Source: Methanoregula sp.
GTDB taxonomy: Archaea; Halobacteriota; Methanomicrobia; Methanomicrobiales; Methanospirillaceae
Direction: 5' to 3'
Assembly (NCBI GenBank): GCA_003136075.1
Contig: PNBP01000156.1
Span: 1-5,038, forward strand
DNA length: 5,038 nt
The translations under genes were made by a program, and so were the position numbers. The stretch's first letter is position 1. Each line of letters opens with the position of its first letter. Shown one piece after another: positions 1 through 4,963 of the stretch. The notes beneath the pieces were generated by a model, which was given only the letters and a program-made list of their open reading frames with translations, ran no database searches and had not been told where the DNA came from.

Positions 1-570
1 CACCATGATCCGCTGCCCGTTGCGCACCGCTTCAACAGAGATCTCGGTCTCAATCTCAAATCCTGTTTCCTTGAGATGCATCTGCTGGATGCCAAGCCGG
101 GTGAATGCGCGGTACCCGGACAGTATATCATGCAAATCCCTGCTGTGTGCCACCTTAAAGAGCAGGTTGAGCATATGGTTGCCAAAGAGGTTGAGCCGGG
201 AGAACGATCCTTCTTCAGCATTGATGAGCCGGTCACCAATTACCTGATCAAATCCCAAAAAGAGCGGTGTCAGTAGTTTCTCGGCATCCTTTGATGAATA
301 GGTGCCATCCCCGTCGAGCATGAGGATATAGGGCTGCTCGATCACTTCAAACGCTTCAATGATCGCGTTGCCTTTACCCTTGCCGGACTGTGTCCGGACC
401 ACGGCACCGCTCTCCCGTGCAACCTTGACGGTAGTATCCGTGCTCTTGCCATCAATTACAAGAATGTGGTTGTATCCCAGTGCCTTGAACTCCATGATAA
501 TATTACCAATGGTAAGGCCTTCATTGAGGGTGGGAATGAGGATGCAGACCTCTTCTTTGTTGAATTTCAT
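1..570 (-). CDS. AglJ-like family 2 glycosyltransferase, 5' part only (TIGR04182-type, partial)
   Basis: The minus strand is open from an ATG at 570 to the left edge, giving 190 residues with no stop, so the C-terminus lies outside the window. The GT-A glycosyltransferase motifs appear in order: LIPTLNE at residues 11-17 (nucleotide binding), VIDGKSTDTT at 38-47, GKGKG at 63-67, the metal-binding LDGDGT at 85-90, IGDR at 111-114 and DILSGYRAF at 148-156. This pattern, with the ETGFEIETEISVEA stretch at 168-181, resembles from memory the haloarchaeal AglJ group. AglJ moves the first sugar from a nucleotide sugar to dolichol phosphate on the cytoplasmic face of the membrane, for N-glycosylation of S-layer and flagellar proteins. 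A similar role here is inferred; a general dolichol-phosphate sugar transferase is the alternative. No strong ribosome binding site precedes the ATG, and in-frame codons just upstream offer no better start. It diverges from the DUF99 gene across 38 bases. Confidence 0.9.
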   Translation of the reverse strand, partial: MKFNKEEVCILIPTLNEGLTIGNIIMEFKALGYNHILVIDGKSTDTTVKVARESGAVVRTQSGKGKGNAIIEAFEVIEQPYILMLDGDGTYSSKDAEKLLTPLFLGFDQVIGDRLINAEEGSFSRLNLFGNHMLNLLFKVAHSRDLHDILSGYRAFTRLGIQQMHLKETGFEIETEISVEAVRNGQRIMV

Positions 571-608
571 TGGTATAGTATTTTTAATCGGTTGTCATAA
601 GTGCTTCT
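571..608. promoter_or_regulatory. Compact divergent promoter region between glycosyltransferase and DUF99 gene
   Basis: Only 38 bases separate the two divergent start codons. On the plus strand, TATTTTTAAT at 579-588 is centred about 25 bases before the ATG at 609, the spacing expected of an archaeal TATA box driving a leaderless transcript. No ribosome binding site is seen before 609. For the minus-strand gene, a weaker TTATGA-like element (about 600-595) lies at a similar distance from 570. The two promoters must overlap if both are used. This is inferred from spacing and base composition only. Confidence 0.5.
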
Positions 609-1184
609 ATGCATATCCCGAAAAAGGGACTGCGGTCACTGGGCATTGCTGAAAGTTATACCGGACGCACCAATTCGACACTCTGCGGGGTTGTCATGCG
701 AAAAGATCTCCAGCTTGATGGATGTGCTTTTGCAACTGCCACCGTTGGCGGGATGGATGCAACTGAAGCGATCCACACGATTATTCAGGACTTAAACCGG
801 CAGGACATCAACGTGATCATGCTCTCTGGGTCGGTAATCTCGTGGTTCAACGTGATCGATCCGGACGCGGTTTTTACAAAGACCGGGATTCCGGTCATCT
901 GTGTGACGTATGAGGAATCGGAAGGTCTTGACGCAGATATCTGCAATCATTTTCCAACAGATAATGAGCGTCTGGCGGCATACCGGAAACTGGGTTCCCG
1001 CACGCAATTTTCCCTGAACGGGGGACTGACGATCTACCTGAGAAGTTGGGGAATTGATATCAGGGATGCCGGAATGCTCGTTGCCGCATTTACTTGTTCA
1101 GGAAAAATACCGGAACCCCTCCGGGTTGCCCGTCTCTGTGCCCGGGCTGCGCATCATTTTTGCAGTGAATCCATAATCCCATAA
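609..1184 (+). CDS. DUF99/UPF0215 family protein (endonuclease V homologue, 'endonuclease dU')
   Basis: This 191-residue protein matches the archaeal DUF99 (UPF0215, PF01949) family in length and in the order of its conserved blocks: KKGLRSLGIAES at 5-16, CGVVMR at 26-31, VGGMDATEAI at 46-55, IMLSGSVISWFNVID at 70-84, PVICVTYEESEGL at 95-107, and the C-terminal GKIPEPLRVARLCARA at 165-180. The family is related in fold to endonuclease V, and some members are annotated 'endonuclease dU', implying cleavage of DNA at deaminated bases. Acidic residues E15, D50 and D84 lie in the conserved blocks and are candidate metal ligands; that assignment is inference. The ATG at 609 is chosen because the conserved block begins a few residues later and a TATA-like element sits about 25 bases upstream, fitting a leaderless message. 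It has its own promoter and a T-run after the stop, so it is probably monocistronic. Family membership is firm; biochemical role is not. Confidence 0.92.
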   Translation: MHIPKKGLRSLGIAESYTGRTNSTLCGVVMRKDLQLDGCAFATATVGGMDATEAIHTIIQDLNRQDINVIMLSGSVISWFNVIDPDAVFTKTGIPVICVTYEESEGLDADICNHFPTDNERLAAYRKLGSRTQFSLNGGLTIYLRSWGIDIRDAGMLVAAFTCSGKIPEPLRVARLCARAAHHFCSESIIP

Positions 1185-1197
1185 CTACCCGCACCAA

Positions 1198-1203
1198 TTT
1201 TTT
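1198..1203 (+). terminator. Oligo-T terminator candidate after the DUF99 gene
   Basis: A run of six T begins 13 bases after the DUF99 stop codon, with no strong hairpin before it. Archaeal RNA polymerase commonly stops at such runs. The run also lies upstream of the separate rubredoxin promoter, which supports separate transcription units. Confidence 0.4.
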
Positions 1204-1220
1204 GCAGACATACAAGCATT

Positions 1221-1263
1221 CATATTTTTTACAACAACATTCAAGATGGTATACAAGAGAGGA
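1221..1263 (+). promoter_or_regulatory. Rubredoxin promoter (TATA box) and ribosome binding site that fix the start at 1270
   Basis: CATATTTTTT at 1221-1230 is a TATA-like box whose usual 25-27 base spacing predicts transcription starting near 1250. GAGAGGA at 1257-1263 is a Shine-Dalgarno-like sequence with a 6-base spacer to the ATG at 1270. The in-frame ATG at 1246 would fall at or before the predicted transcript start and has no ribosome binding site, so it is unlikely to be used. Confidence 0.6.
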
Positions 1264-1269
1264 AATCGT

Positions 1270-1461
1270 ATGTCACAGGTAACAAAACAATGCCGGTGGG
1301 TGTGTCTCGAATGCCATTACATCTATGATCCGGCAAAAGGAGATAAAAAAGGCGGGATACCTCCCGGCATGGCATTTGAAGATATTCCTGATTCGTGGCG
1401 CTGTCCCGAGTGCAATATCCTCAAAGCAAAGAAAGGCGTGTTCAAGCGCCTTGATGATTAA
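1270..1461 (+). CDS. Rubredoxin (small Fe(Cys)4 electron carrier)
   Basis: From the ATG at 1270 the product is 63 residues, close to the usual 50-60 of rubredoxins. The two metal loops are CLEC (C12, C15) and CPEC (C45, C48). The core hallmarks are present: W10, YIYDPAKGD at 17-25, GGIPPGMAFEDIP at 28-40 and W43 before the second loop. Such proteins bind one iron through four cysteines and carry single electrons in the cytoplasm; in methanogens they are linked to oxygen and peroxide detoxification, but no rubrerythrin or flavodiiron partner is visible here. Two oddities: the glycine that normally follows each second cysteine is replaced, by H16 and by N49, and the tail after the second loop is lysine-rich (KAKKGVFKR). 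A rubredoxin-like domain protein with altered redox properties is therefore possible. An upstream in-frame ATG at 1246 would add eight residues but is disfavoured by the promoter and ribosome-site positions. Confidence 0.92.
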   Translation: MSQVTKQCRWVCLECHYIYDPAKGDKKGGIPPGMAFEDIPDSWRCPECNILKAKKGVFKRLDD

Positions 1462-1462
1462 A

Positions 1463-1469
1463 TTTTTTT
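1463..1469 (+). terminator. Oligo-T terminator of the rubredoxin gene
   Basis: Seven T residues begin one base after the rubredoxin stop codon, with no clear preceding hairpin. This fits an archaeal T-run terminator and falls in the 16-base gap before the convergent pilin-like gene. Confidence 0.5.
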
Positions 1470-1477
1470 GTCCAGTT

Positions 1478-2032
1478 TTATGCGCGATACGTGTGTCGTG
1501 AAATAATCTGTTGTGTCGGTGTGTCATACACCTCTATTTTTACCATATCCCCCGGGTGGAACGTATCGTGGCTGTAGTCAATCGCGATGTGCTGACCGGG
1601 GTACCATTTTGAGAGTGATGATAACTCTGATCCTGTCGACCCGGTTCCCCCGATTGTCTCGACACCTGAATGAATCGTACTGCAGAATGCATGCGCGTTC
1701 AGGGTAACGATCCGGGCGTTTACCGGGTCGTCATTAACATACGTTTTGACGTTCAGGTTTTTGTTCAGGTACCCGGATGATCCAGCATTGACCATGACGA
1801 GGTAGCTGTCATAGTTCAGGGTTCCATGATCATCAACATGCCGGATGTTTGTGATCTTAAAGATTGCCGGAACTGAATCATCATATATTGATGGCAGCTG
1901 AACCATCAGGAGCAGCACCATTGCGGCAAGAATGATGGTGATTGATACTGCGATTATCACACCCAGTGGAGAGGAGTGTGCATCAGACCCGGTGACAGGT
2001 GAAAACAATATTTGTGATAATTTTTTAAACAC
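1478..2032 (-). CDS. Archaeal type IV pilin-like membrane-anchored protein (DUF1628/PF07790-like)
   Basis: This 184-residue protein starts at a GTG at 2032; upstream extension is blocked by an in-frame TAA, and the next Met lies inside the membrane segment. After a short basic N-terminus (KK at 3-4) comes SPVTGSDAHSSPLGVIIAV and a single hydrophobic segment at about 23-46. This layout resembles the archaeal pilin N-terminus, in which a motif like VSPVIGVILMVAITVILAA forms the filament-core helix. The remaining ~135 residues should be outside the cell and look beta-rich, with SYLVMVNAGSSGYLNKNL at 77-94 and a late FHPGDMVKIEVYD at 158-170, typical of these pilin-like proteins. No clear class III peptidase site (K/R-G or K/R-A directly before the hydrophobic core) is visible, so it may be an uncleaved anchored surface protein. 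It has one cysteine (C117). It is convergent with the rubredoxin gene and apparently single. Family placement is moderate; a generic methanogen surface protein is the alternative. Confidence 0.75.
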   Translation of the reverse strand: MFKKLSQILFSPVTGSDAHSSPLGVIIAVSITIILAAMVLLLMVQLPSIYDDSVPAIFKITNIRHVDDHGTLNYDSYLVMVNAGSSGYLNKNLNVKTYVNDDPVNARIVTLNAHAFCSTIHSGVETIGGTGSTGSELSSLSKWYPGQHIAIDYSHDTFHPGDMVKIEVYDTPTQQIISRHTYRA

Positions 2033-2348
2033 TACATATTAATTTTCCGAATTTGAGTTTGCCATGAACCTGGATAGTCTGACTGGTGACTGGCATCTAT
2101 TAAATCCACATGGCAACGTCCCTTTTAAAAATAGTTGCACTAGCGGTGTGGGTTTATTTAGGGCCTTTTACTCCCATCTGCTTGTTTGCTATGAATACAT
2201 TCTGCCCGTAGAAACCGGAAAAAAAAGTGTTGTTTTTATGACGGATGACACATTGTTCCATATATCCCTCGCCGGGTATAAATATCACTCCTGCTAACAA
2301 TTCCATCAGAAACTATTGTTTCATCCCCTCATGGGGAGGTCAAGTGCA
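2033..2348. other. Promoter-rich intergenic region between pilin-like and TPR genes
   Basis: This 316-base gap separates two divergent genes. It is AT-rich and holds several TATA-like stretches: CTTTTAAAAATAG near 2120-2133 (nearly symmetrical, usable in either direction), TTTATTT near 2153, CCATATATCC near 2258 and TATAAATATC at 2277-2286. The last best fits the TPR gene. For the pilin-like gene no well-placed TATA box is obvious; the element near 2127 would give a leader of about 70 bases. A 77-codon reading frame (2064-2297) runs through the region, but it lacks a ribosome binding site and recognisable protein features and contains the TPR promoter, so I do not call it. A GACTGG(T/C) heptamer is tandemly repeated at 2081-2094. 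Confidence 0.5.
2277..2340 (+). promoter_or_regulatory. TATA box and strong ribosome binding site of the TPR gene (start at 2349)
   Basis: TATAAATATC at 2277-2286 is a good archaeal TATA box predicting transcription from about 2307. GGAGGT at 2335-2340 is a strong Shine-Dalgarno sequence with an 8-base spacer to the ATG at 2349. This favours 2349 over the upstream in-frame TTG at 2316 and ATG at 2331, the second of which overlaps the ribosome binding site. Confidence 0.7.
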
Positions 2349-3314
2349 ATGCAGGCAACACCGTCATCCACGCGCGAACACGAGTCCTGTCCATCCGGTT
2401 GGGCGTTGTATCTTGAAGGACTGGCGCTTGGGCGGGAGGGAAAACACGACGAAGCACTGGTATTATTTTCCCGTGCGCTTGCAGTCGATTCACAGCTTGC
2501 GCTTGCTTGGGTGGGCAGGGGATTTGCACTTGGCAAACAGGGTCTGTTCGAAGAAGAGATTGACTGCTGCAACAAGGCAATTGAGATCGATCCCCGGTGC
2601 ATCGCTGCATGGAACAACAAAGCATTTGCTCTGGGAAAACTCGACCGTTTTTATGAAAAACTGGAATGCTGCAACAAGGCAATTGAGATCGATCCTGAAA
2701 ATGCCCTTGCATGGAACAACAAAGGTGTTGCGTTTGGCATGCTCGGGAAGTTCGATGCGGAGATAACATGCTGTGATCAGGCCATTGCCCTGCGGGGGCG
2801 GTACCTTTCTGCGTGGGTGAATAAAGGATATGCACTCGGAAAACTCAGACGATATGACGAAGAGATTGCATGTTATAACCGGGCACTAAAAATTTACCCG
2901 TATTACCTGTCCGCGCTGATCAACAAAGCCATAGCTCTATCCAACCTGAAGCGGTACCGGGAGGCGATCGAGATACTTGACCGTGCCCTGGAGATTGTTC
3001 CTGATCATGCAAAAGCCCTTTACCGGAAGGGACTTGCACTCTCCCTGCTCTCCCGCCACGAAGAAGCTATACCGTGCCTTGAAAAAGCGCTTGCACAGGA
3101 TCCTTCGATCGCGGATGCATGGGTTGTACTGAGCAATTCGTGTTTTTCACTGGGAAAACTGGAAGAATCTGCCCGGGCATTTGACCAGGCGTATTATATC
3201 GATGTCAAGGATGTCCGATCCGGCGTTGTCAAGGGGTTGTCATTGTTAAAAACAGGAAAGTTTGATGATGCCGTCCGCAGTTTTTCTGAAGTGCTGGGTA
3301 TCCTGCTCCGATAA
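2349..3314 (+). CDS. Tetratricopeptide (TPR) repeat protein, nine tandem units
   Basis: The product from ATG 2349 is 321 residues. After a short polar N-terminus (1-16) it consists almost entirely of nine consecutive units of 34 residues without insertions: 17-50, 51-84, 85-118, 119-152, 153-186, 187-220, 221-254, 255-288 and 289-321, the last one short. Each shows the TPR pattern (W/L at 4, G/A at 8, Y/F near 11, A near 20, A at 27, P at 32), for example ALAWNNKGVAF and CNKAIEIDP. TPR arrays form a right-handed superhelix that holds peptide ligands or partner proteins. No enzyme domain, signal peptide or membrane segment is seen, so it is probably a cytoplasmic scaffold or chaperone-like adaptor; the partner cannot be named from sequence. 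Units 2-4 carry adjacent cysteines at the same helix-B positions (73/74, 107/108, 141/142), and C175 and C243 repeat the first of these, which is unusual. Units 2 and 3 are also nearly identical at DNA level in places. It has its own promoter and strong ribosome binding site. Confidence 0.93.
   Translation: MQATPSSTREHESCPSGWALYLEGLALGREGKHDEALVLFSRALAVDSQLALAWVGRGFALGKQGLFEEEIDCCNKAIEIDPRCIAAWNNKAFALGKLDRFYEKLECCNKAIEIDPENALAWNNKGVAFGMLGKFDAEITCCDQAIALRGRYLSAWVNKGYALGKLRRYDEEIACYNRALKIYPYYLSALINKAIALSNLKRYREAIEILDRALEIVPDHAKALYRKGLALSLLSRHEEAIPCLEKALAQDPSIADAWVVLSNSCFSLGKLEESARAFDQAYYIDVKDVRSGVVKGLSLLKTGKFDDAVRSFSEVLGILLR
2565..2724 (+). repeat. Near-identical DNA repeats within TPR units 2-4
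   Basis: A 29-base stretch at 2565-2593 recurs exactly at 2667-2695, and a 16-base stretch at 2607-2622 (GCATGGAACAACAAAG) recurs at 2709-2724. Both offsets are 102 bases, which is exactly 34 codons or one TPR unit. The identity includes synonymous positions, so it points to fairly recent unit duplication or gene conversion rather than protein-level constraint alone. Confidence 0.9.
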
Positions 3315-3335
3315 GTTCCCCCTGTGCAAAACGCG

Positions 3336-3349
3336 TTTTTTATATTAAC
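3336..3349 (+). terminator. Oligo-T terminator candidate after the TPR gene (overlaps a TATA-like sequence)
   Basis: Six T at 3336-3341, about 22 bases after the TPR stop codon, run straight into TATATTAAC. The run can end the TPR transcript. The TATATTAA part could instead act as a distal promoter for the next gene, with a leader of roughly 85 bases. The sequence alone does not decide between them. Confidence 0.35.
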
Positions 3350-3410
3350 GATCAGTCCTACCCGGTCATATGCAGGAACAACTATAACCGTGATAGCAAT
3401 TTGTTCAGGG

Positions 3411-3434
3411 TAAAAAATCCCCTCGTTTTTTATG
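3411..3434 (+). promoter_or_regulatory. TATA-like box within an A/T inverted repeat, upstream of the AIR synthase-related gene
   Basis: TTTTTTATG at 3426-3434 is centred about 27 bases before the ATG at 3457, fitting a leaderless archaeal promoter. Its TTTTTTA (3426-3432) is the exact inverse of TAAAAAA at 3411-3417, with 8 bases between. The pair could be two promoter elements, a small hairpin or chance in an AT-rich gap. A weak AGGA at 3449-3452 is too close to the ATG to be a good ribosome binding site. Confidence 0.4.
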
Positions 3435-3456
3435 GTTCCCGCTCGAATAGGATTCT

Positions 3457-4791
3457 ATGGATGTTGAGGAGTTTGTCCGCAGGCGGCTGGCGGAGGATGA
3501 GAGCGAGGAATCGATACACACGCACCTCACCGGGCACCTGTCAACCATCAAATCTGCCAGCCCCTCATACCTTTCAGCATTTTCCCGTGCGGTTATTGAA
3601 GAAGTGAAAAACACGCAGGGGCTGCGTGGGGATTTTTTTACCTGTGAACCTTCCGGTGTTACGATGGGAGAGTTCGGGGTGGGTTCACGCGGGAAAGGTG
3701 ATTTTTTTGCCCACCGCGAGATCGCGCGGATTATCGGGAAAACCTCTGCATTTGTTGGTGTGGATGAGATGGATGATGCCGGCGCAGTGCAGGCAGGTGG
3801 CGATTATATTGTCTGCACGGTTGATGGCATGCACTCACGGCTGTCGGATTTCCCGTTCCTTGCCGGGTTCCATGTTACCCGTGCCACACTGCGGGACCTC
3901 TACGTGATGGGGGCAAAACCCGTAATGCTGTTTTCCGATATCCATGTCGCTGATGACGGGGATGTGGCAAAAATCTTTGATTATACCGCCGGTATTACGA
4001 CCGTCGGAGAGGCAATGGACGTCCCGCTCGTGACCGGATCCACGCTGAGGATCGGTGGCGATATGGTGCTCGGGAGCCGGATGACCGGCTGTGTTGGCTG
4101 TGTTGGTGTAACAAATCACTTAACGGCACGCAAATCCACCCAGCCCGGTGATGTCCTGCTCATGACACAGGGTGCCGGTGGCGGGACTATCGCTACCGCT
4201 GCTATCTATTCCGGGTTCCCGGAAGTTGTGGAGCAGACGATCAATCTGAACTTCCTGATAACCTGCGAAAAACTGATTCAGGACCCGGTTTTTTCTGCCA
4301 TACATGCAATGACCGATGTGACCAACGGGGGTTTGCGTGGCGATGCGTACGAGATGGCAGAAACGGCAAACTGCCGGATCGTCATCTGTGAAGAGGAAGC
4401 CCGGACGCTTGTCGAACCTCATGTCCGGGATATGCTTGAAGCACTCAAGATCGATTATCTTGGTGTCTCGCTTGATTCACTGCTCATTGTCGCGCCGCAG
4501 ACAGCAGCGGGAGAGATCTGCCGGGTTGTACGGGCGACGGGTATAGAATGCCACGAAGTGGGGTACGTGGAGAAAGGAAAACCAGAATCGGTGCTCATGG
4601 TTGATGGTAAAGAACAGGATTTTCTGCCACGGTTCCGCGAGTCGGCATATACCCCGGTAAAAAAAGTGGTTGATACCTATGTACGGGATTTTGACGAGAT
4701 GAAAAAAGGGATCCTGCATGCATCGGATGCAGCAATTGCAAAAAAGCAGCGCGTATTACACCGGCTGATGCCGCAAAAATACCCGAACTAA
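3457..4791 (+). CDS. AIR synthase-related protein (PurM/HypE/SelD/ThiL fold), archaeal subgroup of unknown function
   Basis: This 444-residue protein carries both halves of the PurM superfamily. An N-terminal extension of about 65 residues, probably helical, precedes GEFGVGSRGKGDF at 71-83. Then come the ATP/metal-binding signatures: VGVDEMDDAGAV at 100-111, TVDGMH at 121-126, GFHVTRATLRDLYVMGAKP at 137-155, FSDIHVADDGDV at 159-170 and a glycine-rich TGSTLRIGGDMVLGSR at 193-208. The C-terminal domain contains TQGAGGGTIAT at 237-247 and the typical MTDVTNGGLRGDAYEMAE at 285-302. Superfamily enzymes activate a substrate oxygen with ATP, as in AIR, selenophosphate, thiamine diphosphate and nitrile (HypE) formation. 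It is not a standard HypE, because it ends QKYPN without the C-terminal cysteine that HypE dehydrates; it is longer than usual PurM or SelD. Related methanogen proteins are annotated 'AIR synthase-related' or HypE-like; substrate unknown. It appears monocistronic, with a likely leaderless promoter and a T-run after the stop. Confidence 0.92.
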   Translation: MDVEEFVRRRLAEDESEESIHTHLTGHLSTIKSASPSYLSAFSRAVIEEVKNTQGLRGDFFTCEPSGVTMGEFGVGSRGKGDFFAHREIARIIGKTSAFVGVDEMDDAGAVQAGGDYIVCTVDGMHSRLSDFPFLAGFHVTRATLRDLYVMGAKPVMLFSDIHVADDGDVAKIFDYTAGITTVGEAMDVPLVTGSTLRIGGDMVLGSRMTGCVGCVGVTNHLTARKSTQPGDVLLMTQGAGGGTIATAAIYSGFPEVVEQTINLNFLITCEKLIQDPVFSAIHAMTDVTNGGLRGDAYEMAETANCRIVICEEEARTLVEPHVRDMLEALKIDYLGVSLDSLLIVAPQTAAGEICRVVRATGIECHEVGYVEKGKPESVLMVDGKEQDFLPRFRESAYTPVKKVVDTYVRDFDEMKKGILHASDAAIAKKQRVLHRLMPQKYPN

Positions 4792-4793
4792 TC

Positions 4794-4799
4794 TTTTTT
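4794..4799 (+). terminator. Oligo-T terminator candidate after the AIR synthase-related gene
   Basis: Six T start two bases after the TAA stop at 4789-4791, with no preceding hairpin. The pattern matches the T-runs after the other plus-strand genes in the window. Confidence 0.45.
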
Positions 4800-4843
4800 G
4801 TCATGAAAATTGACATGATGCTCGCGTACCACAAACATACAAA

Positions 4844-4868
4844 ATGAAAATGATGGCGACATTTTCAT
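4844..4868. repeat. Perfect 9-bp inverted repeat with 7-base centre
   Basis: ATGAAAATG at 4844-4852 is exactly inverted by CATTTTCAT at 4860-4868 across ATGGCGA. It lies 53 bases after the AIR synthase-related stop and about 95 bases before the start of the next gene. It is 65 bases or more upstream of the next gene's TATA box. It could be a regulator-binding site or a transcript hairpin; it is not directly followed by a T-run, which makes a simple terminator less likely. A similar ATGAAAAT begins at 4803, but without a matching inverse arm. Confidence 0.6.
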
Positions 4869-4917
4869 AGGAAATTTGTTACTTTTGCCAGCGAGAATCT
4901 TACAAAAGAAAATATAG

Positions 4918-4960
4918 TTTTTTTTAATTTTCTTATAAGTAACTCATGTATTACGAGGAT
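4918..4960 (+). promoter_or_regulatory. Promoter elements for the right-edge gene
   Basis: TTATAAGT at 4933-4940 is centred about 27 bases before the ATG at 4964, fitting a leaderless transcript. Alternatively, the T-rich TTTTTTTTAATTTTC (4918-4932) could be the TATA region, with a start near 4950. That would place GAGGAT (4955-4960) in the leader, 6 bases before the second ATG at 4967. Either reading supports a gene start here. Confidence 0.5.
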
Positions 4961-4963
4961 TAC

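Noticed and set aside
5..276. Plus-strand open frames over the left end
   Set aside because: They lie antisense to the AglJ-like glycosyltransferase, whose motifs are clear on the minus strand.
1246..1269. Upstream ATG start for rubredoxin
   Set aside because: It falls at or before the predicted transcript start, lacks a ribosome binding site, and would add eight residues not typical of the family.
2064..2297. 77-codon open frame between the pilin-like and TPR genes
   Set aside because: It has no ribosome binding site and no recognisable motif, its third-position use is more AT-rich than in the neighbours, and it overlaps the TATA box of the TPR gene. Orthologue conservation could revive it.
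2316..2348. Upstream TTG (2316) and ATG (2331) starts for the TPR protein
   Set aside because: The strong GGAGGT at 2335-2340 is correctly spaced only for ATG 2349, and it lies inside the longer versions.
2565..2724. Direct repeats considered as a CRISPR-like array
   Set aside because: The 102-base period equals 34 codons and lies inside the TPR reading frame; it is a protein repeat.
2329..2835. 168-codon minus-strand frame over the TPR gene
   Set aside because: It is antisense to a clear nine-unit TPR protein; its repeated CCSM/RSQLPCCS pattern is only the mirror of the TPR repeats.
3370..3387. Five-codon minigene starting ATG in the leader region of the PurM-fold gene
   Set aside because: It would only matter if the distal TATATTAA promoter is used; there is no ribosome binding site or other support.
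3457..4791. Calling this gene hypE or selD
   Set aside because: The protein lacks the HypE C-terminal cysteine, its N-terminal glycine-rich loop does not look like that of SelD, and no hyp or sel neighbours are present.
4803..4847. 14-codon open frame in the gap after the PurM-fold gene
   Set aside because: It is too short, with no ribosome binding site or promoter of its own, directly after a T-run; likely chance.
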